Under the pieces are notes generated by a model. That model saw only the letters and a list, made by a program, of their open reading frames with translations, did not search any database and was not told the DNA's origin. 6,371 bases of DNA from assembly GCA_030616695.1 (NCBI GenBank), contig JAUWWU010000057.1, forward strand, positions 1-6,371, written 5' to 3'. Source of the DNA: Candidatus Omnitrophota bacterium (GTDB lineage Bacteria > Omnitrophota > Gorgyraeia > JAHIPI01). The translations under genes and the position numbers were made by a program. Below, piece by piece: positions 1-6,138 of the stretch (within the stretch, counting starts at the first letter, position 1; every line of letters starts with the position of its first letter).

Positions 1-560
1 AAAAAGCCTTTTTCCAGCTTGTCTTTTTCGCTCTTTGCCTTTTCTTTCCCTTTTTTCTCGTCTATTTTTTCTTTTATTGCTATAGGGGCTTCTTTTTTCG
101 GCGTCGGCGCGTGCGGTTTTTCTTCAGCCTTGCCCTGGCCCGCCTTTCCCGGCGCCTCTTTCGCCCCCTTCTCTTTTTTCTTCGGCGCCGTTTTTTCGAC
201 GATTTTTCTTTCAGTCAGTTCCAATATAGACATCTGTGCGCCGTCGCCCTTTCTCGGCGCCAGTTGCAGTACGCGGGTATAGCCTCCCTGCCGGCTTGCG
301 AACCGGGGCGCGATGTCGTCAAAGATCTTATTTATAAGCAATTTGGAGCCGAGTATGCTTATGGCTGTCTTTTTCGATGTAATAGTGTTTTTCTTTCCCA
401 GCGTTATCAATTTATCGGCCAGAGAACTTGCCTCTTTTGCTTTCTGGAGGGTGGTCGAAATGCGTTCGTAAGCCATTAAGCTCGTAACGAGGCTTCTTAA
501 AAGCGCCTTCCTGTTGGATGTATTCCGGCTTAGCTTTTTGGTTTTTCTTCTGTGCCTCAT
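1..560 (-). CDS. rplQ: Ribosomal protein L17 with long charged C-terminal tail (3' end outside window)
   Basis: Large-subunit ribosomal protein L17, which sits near the peptide exit tunnel in bacterial ribosomes. The ATG at 560-558 lies 1 nt after the rpoA stop, and 186 codons stay open to the left edge. Residues 1-120 are a typical L17 core: the start MRHRRKTKKLSRNTSNRKAL, the helix around LRSLVTSLMAYERISTT, and the final strand YTRVLQLAPRKGDGAQMSIL followed by ELTER. The core of known L17 proteins ends near here (about 116-127 aa in well-studied bacteria). Here residues 122-186 continue as a low-complexity tail: 21 Lys and 11 Glu in 65 residues, rich in Ala, Pro and Gly, with no aromatic residue until F186. 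The tail has not ended at the window edge. It looks disordered and its function is unknown. No strong Shine-Dalgarno is visible, so translation probably depends on coupling to rpoA. The L17 assignment is firm; only the end is missing. Confidence 0.96.
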   Translation of the reverse strand, partial: MRHRRKTKKLSRNTSNRKALLRSLVTSLMAYERISTTLQKAKEASSLADKLITLGKKNTITSKKTAISILGSKLLINKIFDDIAPRFASRQGGYTRVLQLAPRKGDGAQMSILELTERKIVEKTAPKKKEKGAKEAPGKAGQGKAEEKPHAPTPKKEAPIAIKEKIDEKKGKEKAKSEKDKLEKGF

Positions 561-561
561 C

Positions 562-1542
562 TTAATCCGCTTTCTTCTTGGGGATTTTCATGCCGAAAGA
601 CAGGCCCATGTCCTGCAGGATCTTCTGTATCTCACTGAGCGATTTTTTACCGAAGTTCCGGTATTTCAGCATCTCTATCTCTGTCTTTTTAACCATATCC
701 CCTATTGTCTTTATCTTGGCCTCTTTAAGGCAATTTGAGCTTCGGACGGAAAGCTCAAGGTCTGTTACGGGAGTCGCGAGTTTTTCCCATAGCTCTTTAT
801 CTTCCATGGCCTCTGTTTTATCCCCTTCTTCTTCGGGCAGCTTGCCGAGGTTTGTAAAGGGGTCCAGGTGCCTTTGCAGAATGTGCGAAGCATGCAGGAG
901 CGCATCTTTCGGTGCAATACTGCCGCTTGTCCAGATCTCTAGAATCAGCTTGTCGTAATCGGTTATCTGCCCTATTCGCGTGTTCTCGACGCGAAAATTC
1001 ACTTTTGTTATCGGCGTGAAGATGGAATCGACGGCGATAATGCCTATAGGCTGGTCTTCTTTCTTGTTTTTTTCGGCTGGGACATAACCCCTGCCCCTCC
1101 CGACTTCCAGCTCCATGTTAAATTTGGTCTTTTTTGTAAGGGTGGCGATATGGAGGTCGGGGTTCAATATGTCTATTGTCTCATCCGTTGTTATATCAGA
1201 GGCTTTTATTACCCCCTTTTTTTCCACATTAAGGGAAAGCGTTTTCGGATTCTTGGTGCGGGAGCGCAGTATCAATTTTTTGACATTCAGCACTATTTCC
1301 GAGACATCCTCCATGACGCCCGAGATCGAAGAGAACTCATGCAAGATACCGTCGATCTTGATGGATGTCACGGCGGCCCCTTCTATTCCGGACAATAAAA
1401 CCCTGCGCAGTGAATTTCCGATAGTCGTCCCATAGCCGCGCTCGAACGGCTCAGCTATGAATTTTCCGTATACGTCCTCATAGGTTGATTCCTCGCATTC
1501 AAGCCGTTTCGGCATTTCAAAATTTTTCCAGCTAATGCCCAT
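562..1542 (-). CDS. rpoA: DNA-directed RNA polymerase alpha subunit
   Basis: Alpha subunit of RNA polymerase, 326 aa, close to the 329 aa of E. coli. Its N-terminal domain dimerises and nucleates beta/beta' assembly; its C-terminal domain binds UP-element DNA and activators. The N-terminal domain (about 1-235) carries FIAEPFERGYGTTIGNSLRR (residues 28-47), the signature dimerisation and assembly segment, and ENTRIGQITDYDKLILEIWT (186-205). An acidic linker (about 236-256) leads to the C-terminal domain (about 257-320). That domain has VRSSNCL, whose R267 and N270 match the DNA-contacting R265 and N268 of E. coli, and FGKKSLSEI (297-305), matching the G296-K298-S299 region. The start is fixed by GGGAGGG seven bases upstream and by the family-typical N-terminus leading into PKRLECEE; the ATG at M10 would remove part of the conserved start. 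The gene lies 19 nt after rpsD and 1 nt before rplQ. Confidence 0.98.
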   Translation of the reverse strand: MGISWKNFEMPKRLECEESTYEDVYGKFIAEPFERGYGTTIGNSLRRVLLSGIEGAAVTSIKIDGILHEFSSISGVMEDVSEIVLNVKKLILRSRTKNPKTLSLNVEKKGVIKASDITTDETIDILNPDLHIATLTKKTKFNMELEVGRGRGYVPAEKNKKEDQPIGIIAVDSIFTPITKVNFRVENTRIGQITDYDKLILEIWTSGSIAPKDALLHASHILQRHLDPFTNLGKLPEEEGDKTEAMEDKELWEKLATPVTDLELSVRSSNCLKEAKIKTIGDMVKKTEIEMLKYRNFGKKSLSEIQKILQDMGLSFGMKIPKKKAD

Positions 1543-1549
1543 TAGATTG

Positions 1550-1556
1550 CCCTCCC
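1550..1556 (-). promoter_or_regulatory. Ribosome binding site of rpoA
   Basis: The minus strand reads GGGAGGG seven bases before the rpoA ATG, in the 19-nt gap after rpsD. It fixes the start at 1542 rather than at the downstream ATG at 1515. Confidence 0.8.
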
Positions 1557-1561
1557 GCTGT

Positions 1562-2188
1562 TTATTTTGAGTAAAGTTCGACGATTAACTGTTCCTGGAT
1601 CTCGTAACCGATATCTTTTTTGACGGGCAGCCTTTTTACCTGCCCTTTTAAATTGGCATGGTCGGCTTCGAGCCAAGCCGGAACGCCTCTGTCTTTAGCC
1701 AGCTCTATATCGTCCTGTATCTTTTTCTTGAATTTTTCTTTTGCCGTTATTGTGATAATATCGCCTTCTTTTGCCAGAAAGGACGGGATATTTACTTTTT
1801 TATTGTTCACCAAAGCCGCGCCGTGCCGCACGAGCTGCCTGGCGCTGCGCCTGCTTGCGGTAAGGCCCAGCCTGAATATTACGTTGTCAAGCCGCCTTTC
1901 AAGGAACTGGAGCAATACTTCGCCGGTTACGCCGCTTGAGCGCTCTGCCATAAAAAAGTACTTCCGGAACTGTTTTTCCAGAAGGCCGTATATCTTCTTC
2001 GCTTTTTGCTTTTCGCGTAATTGCAGGCCGTAATCGGACAGCTTTATCCTTTTTTGCCCGTGCTGGCCCGGGGCGTACTTTCTCCTTGTTATGGCGCATT
2101 TATCCGTAGCACACCTTGTTCCCTTAAGGAATAGCTTTACTCCCTCTCTTCTGCATAGTTTACATGACGGTCCTATTTGTCTTGCCAT
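1562..2188 (-). CDS. rpsD: Ribosomal protein S4, zinc-binding (C+) form
   Basis: Small-subunit protein S4, 208 aa, a primary 16S rRNA binder that starts assembly of the 30S body; in E. coli it also represses the alpha operon. The N-terminus carries four cysteines, C9, C12, C26 and C31, in the CxxC...CxxxxC arrangement seen in the zinc-binding S4 of Thermus. This is the C+ form, unlike E. coli S4, which lacks the full site. The motif KYAPGQHG (37-44) and the later [20 protein letters not shown] (96-115) mark the S4 RNA-binding domain, which continues through [19 protein letters not shown]. The C-terminal part ends in the family-typical QLIVELYSK. The ATG at 2188-2186 follows a GAGGGGG run. The gene lies 19 nt after rpsK and 19 nt before rpoA, so it is inside the alpha operon, as in E. 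coli and unlike Bacillus subtilis, where rpsD stands alone. Confidence 0.98.
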   Translation of the reverse strand: MARQIGPSCKLCRREGVKLFLKGTRCATDKCAITRRKYAPGQHGQKRIKLSDYGLQLREKQKAKKIYGLLEKQFRKYFFMAERSSGVTGEVLLQFLERRLDNVIFRLGLTASRRSARQLVRHGAALVNNKKVNIPSFLAKEGDIITITAKEKFKKKIQDDIELAKDRGVPAWLEADHANLKGQVKRLPVKKDIGYEIQEQLIVELYSK

Positions 2189-2207
2189 TTTCCCCCTCTT
2201 TTAAAAA

Positions 2208-2603
2208 CTATACCCTTCGCCTTTTTGGAGCCCTGCAGCCGTTGTGCGGTATAGGAGTTACGTCTTTAATAGCCGTTACATTAAGGCCGACTGCCTGGAT
2301 CGCCCTGATAGCCGACTCCCTCCCCGAGCCGGGTCCCTTTACATATACTTCGACATCTTTCATGCCGTGCCCCAGGGCTTTCTTTGCCGCATCGCTGGCG
2401 GCCAACTGGGCGGCAAACGGCGTGGATTTTTTTGAGCCGGAGAATCCCACGCTTCCCGTAGACGACCAACAGACCGCATTTCCGCCTTTGTCCGTTATAG
2501 TTATGATGGTGTTGTTGAAACTGGCTAATATATGCGCGATGCCGCTCGGAACGTTCTTTGAGGCCTTCTTTTTTACTTTAGGTTCTTTAGTCTCTTTTGC
2601 CAA
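2208..2603 (-). CDS. rpsK: Ribosomal protein S11 (TTG start)
   Basis: Small-subunit platform protein S11, 131 aa, which binds the 16S 690 and 790 regions next to the mRNA exit (E-site) side. The Lys-rich N-terminus (1-17) leads into [20 protein letters not shown] (21-40), then [20 protein letters not shown] (46-65) and the C-terminal signature [14 protein letters not shown] (118-131). N121-G122 is the Asn-Gly site that becomes isoaspartate in E. coli S11. Position 125 is Ala, where Pro is usual (HNGCRPPK). The start is TTG (2603-2601), read as initiator Met. AAGGAG lies six bases upstream, and the next in-frame ATG (M81) is deep inside the conserved fold, so the start is well supported. It lies 16 nt after rpsM and 19 nt before rpsD. 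Confidence 0.97.
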   Translation of the reverse strand: MAKETKEPKVKKKASKNVPSGIAHILASFNNTIITITDKGGNAVCWSSTGSVGFSGSKKSTPFAAQLAASDAAKKALGHGMKDVEVYVKGPGSGRESAIRAIQAVGLNVTAIKDVTPIPHNGCRAPKRRRV

Positions 2604-2609
2604 TTACCA

Positions 2610-2615
2610 CTCCTT
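2610..2615 (-). promoter_or_regulatory. Ribosome binding site of rpsK
   Basis: The minus strand reads AAGGAG, followed by TGGTAA and then the TTG start. The perfect core and six-base spacing support initiation at TTG, the only start that keeps the S11 N-terminus. Confidence 0.85.
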
Positions 2616-2619
2616 ACTT

Positions 2620-3024
2620 TTATGCTTCTGCTTTAACGGCGGCGGGCTTGGCTGATTTATCCCTGGTCACTCCGACAGTCTTGCGCGGTCCCTTTCTCGT
2701 CCGGGCGTTTGTGCGCGTCCTCTGCCCTCTTACGGGCAGGGACCTGCGGTGCCTGTAACCTCTATAGGCCCCGATATCTATCATCCGCCTTATGTTCCCC
2801 GCGACCAGCCTTCGCAAGTCGCCCTCTATCCTGTAATCTTTCTGTATCACGGCGCTTAGCCTGGATATCTCTTCTTCAGTGAGATTCTTTGCGCGGGTAT
2901 CCGGGCTTATCCCGGTCTTTTTCAATATCTTATTGGCGCTTGTTCTTCCTATCCCGTGAATATAGGTAAGGGCTATCTCTACCCTTTTTTCTTTGGGTAT
3001 GTCTACTCCGACGATCCTTGGCAC
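2620..3024 (-). CDS. rpsM: Ribosomal protein S13 (GTG start)
   Basis: Small-subunit head protein S13, 134 aa. It contacts the P-site tRNA and forms bridges to the large subunit. The N-terminus [20 protein letters not shown] (2-21) and [13 protein letters not shown] (22-34) are the helix-hairpin region. Further on are [20 protein letters not shown] (72-91), [20 protein letters not shown] (92-111) and GPRKTV, the classic S13 signature and rRNA-binding tail. The last 15 or so residues ([14 protein letters not shown]) extend modestly beyond the usual KKK-type end, so the protein is somewhat longer than the 118-126 aa common in the family. The start is GTG (3024-3022): the first residues align with family starts, and GGGAGGT stands five bases upstream in the 15-nt gap after rpmJ. 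First gene of the classical alpha-operon part. Confidence 0.98.
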   Translation of the reverse strand: MPRIVGVDIPKEKRVEIALTYIHGIGRTSANKILKKTGISPDTRAKNLTEEEISRLSAVIQKDYRIEGDLRRLVAGNIRRMIDIGAYRGYRHRRSLPVRGQRTRTNARTRKGPRKTVGVTRDKSAKPAAVKAEA

Positions 3025-3028
3025 TTAA

Positions 3029-3036
3029 ACCTCCCT
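3029..3036 (-). promoter_or_regulatory. Ribosome binding site of rpsM
   Basis: The minus strand reads AGGGAGGT in the 15-nt gap between rpmJ and rpsM, five bases before the GTG start codon. It is a strong Shine-Dalgarno match and decides the non-AUG start. Confidence 0.85.
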
Positions 3037-3039
3037 GAG

Positions 3040-3153
3040 TCACCCCTGTTTCTGCTTATGCTTCGGGTCTCTGCATATGACCCTGATGACGCCTTTTCTT
3101 TTTATAATCTTGCACTTGGAACAGATTTTTCTGACGCTTGATCTTACCTTCAT
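3040..3153 (-). CDS. rpmJ: Ribosomal protein L36, zinc-ribbon (C+) form
   Basis: Large-subunit protein L36, 37 aa, the smallest bacterial ribosomal protein; it binds 23S rRNA through a zinc ribbon. Direct reading of the minus strand gives [20 protein letters not shown] followed by [17 protein letters not shown] and TGA. C11, C14, C27 and H32 are the canonical CCCH zinc ligands, so this is the zinc-binding paralogue and not the cysteine-free C- type. The length is the family standard of 37-38 aa. The ATG at 3153-3151 directly abuts the infA TAG (3156-3154), and AGGA at 3162-3165, inside the end of infA, gives an eight-base spacing. The position between infA and rpsM is conserved in many bacteria. 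Confidence 0.98.
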   Translation of the reverse strand: MKVRSSVRKICSKCKIIKRKGVIRVICRDPKHKQKQG

Positions 3154-3372
3154 CTATTTATTCCTGTGTACTATCCTGCCCTGCGTAAGGTCATACGGAG
3201 ACAACTCTAATTTCACCTTATCGCCCGGTAGTATTCTTATAAAATGCATTCTCATCTTGCCTGATATATGCGCCAGTACTTTATGGCCGCTATCAAGCTC
3301 TACCCTGAACATCGCATTAGGCAGTGATTCTAAGACTGTGCCCTCGACTTCTATAGGTTCTTCCTTTGGCAT
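3154..3372 (-). CDS. infA: Translation initiation factor IF-1
   Basis: IF-1, 72 aa, exactly the usual length. It binds the 30S A site and works with IF-2 and IF-3 during initiation-complex assembly. The whole protein is one S1-like OB fold: [20 protein letters not shown] (2-21), [20 protein letters not shown] (22-41), then [20 protein letters not shown] (45-64) and the family-typical end GRIVHR-NK. The start ATG at 3372-3370 lies 22 nt inside the 3' end of map, in another frame. It is supported by GGAGGT at 3382-3387 (nine-base spacing) and by alignment to the usual MAKED/E-IE-EGTV start. The stop TAG abuts the rpmJ start, so infA is probably coupled to both neighbours. Confidence 0.98.
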   Translation of the reverse strand: MPKEEPIEVEGTVLESLPNAMFRVELDSGHKVLAHISGKMRMHFIRILPGDKVKLELSPYDLTQGRIVHRNK

Positions 3373-4112
3373 GATGTCAAGACCTCCGGCCTGTTATCGG
3401 TTATTGCTATTGTCTCCTCAAAATGGGCGACCCGGCTTTTATCCTTGGTTACGGCAGTCCACCCGTCTTTCAATATTTCAACATCATACCCGCCCGCGCT
3501 TATCATCGGCTCGATAGCCAGAGTCATGCCCCGCTCGAGCCTTATGCCGGTGTTGGGTTGCCCGAAATTCGGGACCTCCGGCAGCTCATGGAGCTCGCTT
3601 CCTATGCCATGTCCCACAAAGGCCCTTATGACGTTAAATCCGTTTGATTCGACAAAATTTTGTATGGCGCATGAAATCGCGGAGACCCTCCTGTCCGCAC
3701 TTGCATTCTCGAGAGCCTTTTCAAGAGCGCCTCTCGCTACCTCTAAGAGCCTTCTTGATTCAGCGTCTATTTTTCCTACCGGATACGTATAGGCGGCATC
3801 GGCAAAGTATCCTTCTACCTCTACGCCTACGTCCACGCTTATAATATCGCCTTCTCTAAGTATTGCGTCTCCCGGTATCCCGTGAACGATCACCTCGTTG
3901 ATGGATGTGCATATGTTCGCCGGATAACCTTTATAGTTTTTAAAAGCCGGCCTTCCGCCGCGCCTTTTGATCAGCCGCTCGCAGATCCGATCTAATTCAA
4001 TCGTCTTTATGTTCGGCTTGATCTTCCCGGCAAGTTCGTCGAGCATCTCGCCTACGATACTGCCGGCCTTCCGCATTATGGCCAACTCTCGCTCGGACTT
4101 CAACTCCATCAT
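3351..4112 (-). CDS. map: Methionine aminopeptidase, type I
   Basis: Type I methionine aminopeptidase, 253 aa, which removes the initiator Met from nascent chains whose second residue is small. All five metal ligands of the pita-bread fold are present: D94 (SVDVG), D105 (YFADAAYTY), H168 (GHGIG), E201 (AIEPM) and E232 (HFEETI). The conserved H77 (VHGIP) and H175 (ELHELPEV) near the active site are also seen. There is no N-terminal SH3-binding or zinc-finger extension, so it is the short bacterial form. Two tandem ATGs (4112 and 4109) overlap the adk stop; either start gives a termination-reinitiation arrangement and the protein differs by one Met. The last residues, after EVLTS, are encoded in the 22-nt overlap with infA and lie past the usual family end. 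Placement between adk and infA is common in Firmicutes and other phyla. Confidence 0.98.
   Translation of the reverse strand: MMELKSERELAIMRKAGSIVGEMLDELAGKIKPNIKTIELDRICERLIKRRGGRPAFKNYKGYPANICTSINEVIVHGIPGDAILREGDIISVDVGVEVEGYFADAAYTYPVGKIDAESRRLLEVARGALEKALENASADRRVSAISCAIQNFVESNGFNVIRAFVGHGIGSELHELPEVPNFGQPNTGIRLERGMTLAIEPMISAGGYDVEILKDGWTAVTKDKSRVAHFEETIAITDNRPEVLTSCQRKNL
3382..3387 (-). promoter_or_regulatory. Ribosome binding site of infA inside map
   Basis: The minus strand reads GGAGGT nine bases before the infA ATG. It lies in the map coding sequence, just before the 22-nt overlap, and supports the infA start chosen here. Confidence 0.75.
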
Positions 4113-4765
4113 ATGAGTTTTTCCCGTTGAAAAAGAGCTATCAGGATCTTATTAAGCTCGCCTACGTCAAGGTCTCCTGACACCTCCCGCAGCGTGCCCT
4201 TCTTCTCGTAATAGCTGATTACCGGAGCGGTCTCTTCGGCATAAACCGACCAGCGCCTCTTCACGGTCTCTTCGCCGTCGTCCTTACGCTGGTATAATTC
4301 CCCCTTGCAATAATCGCATATACTGTCTTTTTTCGGGGGTATGTTTTTTACGTGAAAGTTCGCGCCGCACTTTCTGCACACACGCCGCCCACCCAACCGC
4401 GCGACGCTTTTTTCTATGGATGTCTTGAAGTAAAGGACTACGTCCGGTTTCTTTCCGATATTCTCCAGCGCCTCATCAAGCATCTCTGCCTGTTTGAGCG
4501 TTCGCGGAAACCCGTCGAGGATAAAGCCTTTTTCGACAACGGCCTTTGCGAGCGTCTCCCGGACTATCGCGATAACTAGTTCGTCCGGGACCAGCTCCCC
4601 TTTTAGCATATATCCCTTGGCCTTTTTACCAAGCGAAGTGCCTTTGCCTACTGCTTGCCTCAACATATCACCGGTAGCTATATGGGGAATATTTAATTTT
4701 TGTGAAAGAACCTTTGCCTGCGTGCCTTTTCCGGCCCCCGGAGGGCCAAGAAGAACCAGATTCAC
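4109..4765 (-). CDS. adk: Adenylate kinase, long zinc-lid form (GTG start)
   Basis: Adenylate kinase, 218 aa, catalysing ATP + AMP = 2 ADP in the cytoplasm. The P-loop GPPGAGKGT is at residues 7-15. The AMP-binding part includes HIATGDMLR (28-36) and FILDGFPRT (81-89). The lid carries RLGGRR (123-128) and four cysteines, C130, C133, C150 and C153. These match the zinc-binding positions of the Geobacillus stearothermophilus enzyme, so this is the structural-zinc long form, unlike E. coli Adk, which lacks these cysteines. RRWSVYAEETAPVISYY (170-186) is the conserved region after the lid. The start codon is GTG (4765-4763), 1 nt after the secY TAA. AAGGAAGG (4773-4780) stands seven bases upstream, and the first residues (NLVLLGPPG) match family starts, so the GTG is well supported. 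Confidence 0.98.
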   Translation of the reverse strand: MNLVLLGPPGAGKGTQAKVLSQKLNIPHIATGDMLRQAVGKGTSLGKKAKGYMLKGELVPDELVIAIVRETLAKAVVEKGFILDGFPRTLKQAEMLDEALENIGKKPDVVLYFKTSIEKSVARLGGRRVCRKCGANFHVKNIPPKKDSICDYCKGELYQRKDDGEETVKRRWSVYAEETAPVISYYEKKGTLREVSGDLDVGELNKILIALFQREKLI

Positions 4766-4766
4766 C

Positions 4767-6110
4767 TTATCGCCTTCCTTTGATTTTTCCTCTTTTCATG
4801 AAGCCTTCGTAATGGCGCGTCAATAGGTGCGACTCTATCTGCTGGACCGTATCAAGCATAACGCCTACCATGATGAGCAAACTTGTGCCTCCGAAGAAAC
4901 TTGCCACAAGAAAAGGTATCTTGAGGCCGGCGCTTATAAACGTAGGTATTATAGCTATGATAGCCAGAAAAACTGCGCCCGGCAGGGTTATCCGCGTCAT
5001 GACATGATCCAGGAATTCCGCGGTTGCTTTACCGGGCCTTATTCCCGGCACGAAACCGCCGTATCTTTTCATATTTTCGGCCACGTCTATGGGGTTAAAC
5101 GTGATGGCCGTATAAAAATAGCAGAAGAATATTATGAGCAGCGAATAAACGACATTATAGATCACGCCTCTGTTAGAAAGTCCCGCAGCCAGATTTTGTA
5201 AAAAGGGACTAGGTACTATGCTTGCGATAGTCGCCGGAAACAGTATCAAACTCTGGGCGAATATTATGGGTATTACTCCTGCCTGGTTTACCCGTAAGGG
5301 AATATAGGTGCTTTGGCCGCCGTATATCTTTCTTCCTATTATCCGCTTCGCATACTGTATCGGTATTTTTCTCTGCCCCTGCGTTATCAATATTACGGCT
5401 ACGACAACTCCAACGAACATTACCAGCATAAGTAAAAGCGTAAACGGTCTTATCTGCCCGCTTTCCGCCGATGCCGGTATGAGAATCAGCAATTGCCCTA
5501 TCGCGCTGGGCAACCTTGATATGATACCCGCGGTGATTATTAAGGATATGCCGTTGCCGATACCGAATTCCTGTATCTGTTCGCCCAGCCACATGATAAA
5601 AGCCGTGCCGCTTGTAAGGGTTATGATCGTTATTATGCGAAACGACCACCCTCCGTAAGGAACGATGACCTCTCCCTGAAAATGCGCCGGGTTCTCTAAC
5701 CAGAGAGCGATAAAAAAGGCCTGCACCACCGAGAGTATCACTGTGCCGTATCGTGTATACTGCATTATCTTGCGGCGCCCTGCTTCGCCTTCTTTTGCCA
5801 GGCGCTCCAGGTGCGGGATGACCGCCGTTAAAAGCTGTAATATAATAGAAGCCGAGATATAAGGCATTATCCCCAGCGCAAATATTGTAGCGCGCTGCAT
5901 CGCGCCTCCGGAAAAGATGTTAAACAACCCGAATAGCGTCCCCCCTGCGCTTTGAGCTATGTTTTCAAAGAACTGCACCAGCTTTGCGCTGTCAATGCCC
6001 GGCGTGGGTATGAACGCGCCTATCCGATAGACCGCGATCAGCCCCAACGTAACCAGCATTTTCTTTTTTAAATCGGGTATCTTGAATATGTTAAAAAATG
6101 CTTCAAACAT
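4767..6110 (-). CDS. secY: Preprotein translocase subunit SecY
   Basis: SecY, 447 aa, the channel subunit of the SecYEG translocon in the inner membrane; it exports Sec substrates and inserts membrane proteins. About ten membrane helices can be read, roughly at 18-36, 75-97, 118-138, 156-176, 183-213, 222-243, 275-300, 316-338, 376-396 and 399-420. Signatures include the plug region with IFSGGAMQRATIFALGIMPY (65-84), ISASIILQLL (85-94), EFGIGNGISL (181-190), the cytosolic loop RKIPIQYAKR (247-256), and GFVPGIRPGK (352-361) in the cytosolic loop before helix 9. The length and the basic C-terminus (RGKIKGRR) are normal. The ATG at 6110-6108 follows the rplO stop by 28 nt. Its Shine-Dalgarno is modest (AGG six bases upstream), so coupling to rplO may help. 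It is followed by adk after 1 nt. Confidence 0.98.
   Translation of the reverse strand: MFEAFFNIFKIPDLKKKMLVTLGLIAVYRIGAFIPTPGIDSAKLVQFFENIAQSAGGTLFGLFNIFSGGAMQRATIFALGIMPYISASIILQLLTAVIPHLERLAKEGEAGRRKIMQYTRYGTVILSVVQAFFIALWLENPAHFQGEVIVPYGGWSFRIITIITLTSGTAFIMWLGEQIQEFGIGNGISLIITAGIISRLPSAIGQLLILIPASAESGQIRPFTLLLMLVMFVGVVVAVILITQGQRKIPIQYAKRIIGRKIYGGQSTYIPLRVNQAGVIPIIFAQSLILFPATIASIVPSPFLQNLAAGLSNRGVIYNVVYSLLIIFFCYFYTAITFNPIDVAENMKRYGGFVPGIRPGKATAEFLDHVMTRITLPGAVFLAIIAIIPTFISAGLKIPFLVASFFGGTSLLIMVGVMLDTVQQIESHLLTRHYEGFMKRGKIKGRR
4773..4780 (-). promoter_or_regulatory. Ribosome binding site of adk
   Basis: The minus strand reads AAGGAAGG seven bases before the GTG start of adk. It lies inside the last codons of secY, so the same bases encode the basic SecY C-terminus and recruit ribosomes for adk. 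Confidence 0.8.
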
Positions 6111-6125
6111 CCCTTACCTATTTTT

Positions 6126-6136
6126 CGCCGAAGGCG
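6126..6136 (-). other. Short hairpin between rplO and secY
   Basis: The minus-strand transcript reads CGCC-TTC-GGCG, a 4-bp GC-only stem with a three-base loop, three bases after the rplO stop codon, followed by AAAAA. It is not an intrinsic terminator, because no U-run follows on the coding strand. It lies about 15 nt before the secY start and could affect ribosome movement or mRNA stability, but chance is equally possible. Confidence 0.4.
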
Positions 6137-6138
6137 TA

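Noticed and set aside
1..100. T-rich runs on the plus strand that might suggest terminators
   Set aside because: They are the complement of Lys AAA/AAG codons in the L17 tail, with no GC-rich stem ahead of them on either strand.
111..479. 122-codon open frame on the plus strand at the left end
   Set aside because: It is antisense to the L17 gene; its Phe/Arg/Leu-rich start is the complement of the Lys/Glu-rich tail codons.
1513..1515. Alternative rpoA start at M10
   Set aside because: The upstream ATG has a strong site at good spacing, and the first nine residues fit the family N-terminus.
1620..2033. 137-codon open frame on the plus strand
   Set aside because: Antisense shadow of rpsD with no support of its own.
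2164..2655. 163-codon open frame on the plus strand
   Set aside because: It is antisense to rpsK and the ends of its neighbours, has no family resemblance, and its composition mirrors the real gene opposite.
3077..3517. 146-codon open frame on the plus strand
   Set aside because: It crosses antisense over rpmJ, infA and map, all firmly identified, and shows no recognisable domain.
5209..5649. 146-codon open frame on the minus strand within secY
   Set aside because: It is another frame of secY, hydrophilic and His/Arg/Asn-rich with no family match, while the SecY frame is continuous and full of signatures.
6121..6138. Intrinsic terminator after rplO
   Set aside because: The stem is only 4 bp and is followed by A, not U, on the transcript; on the plus strand no T-run follows it either.
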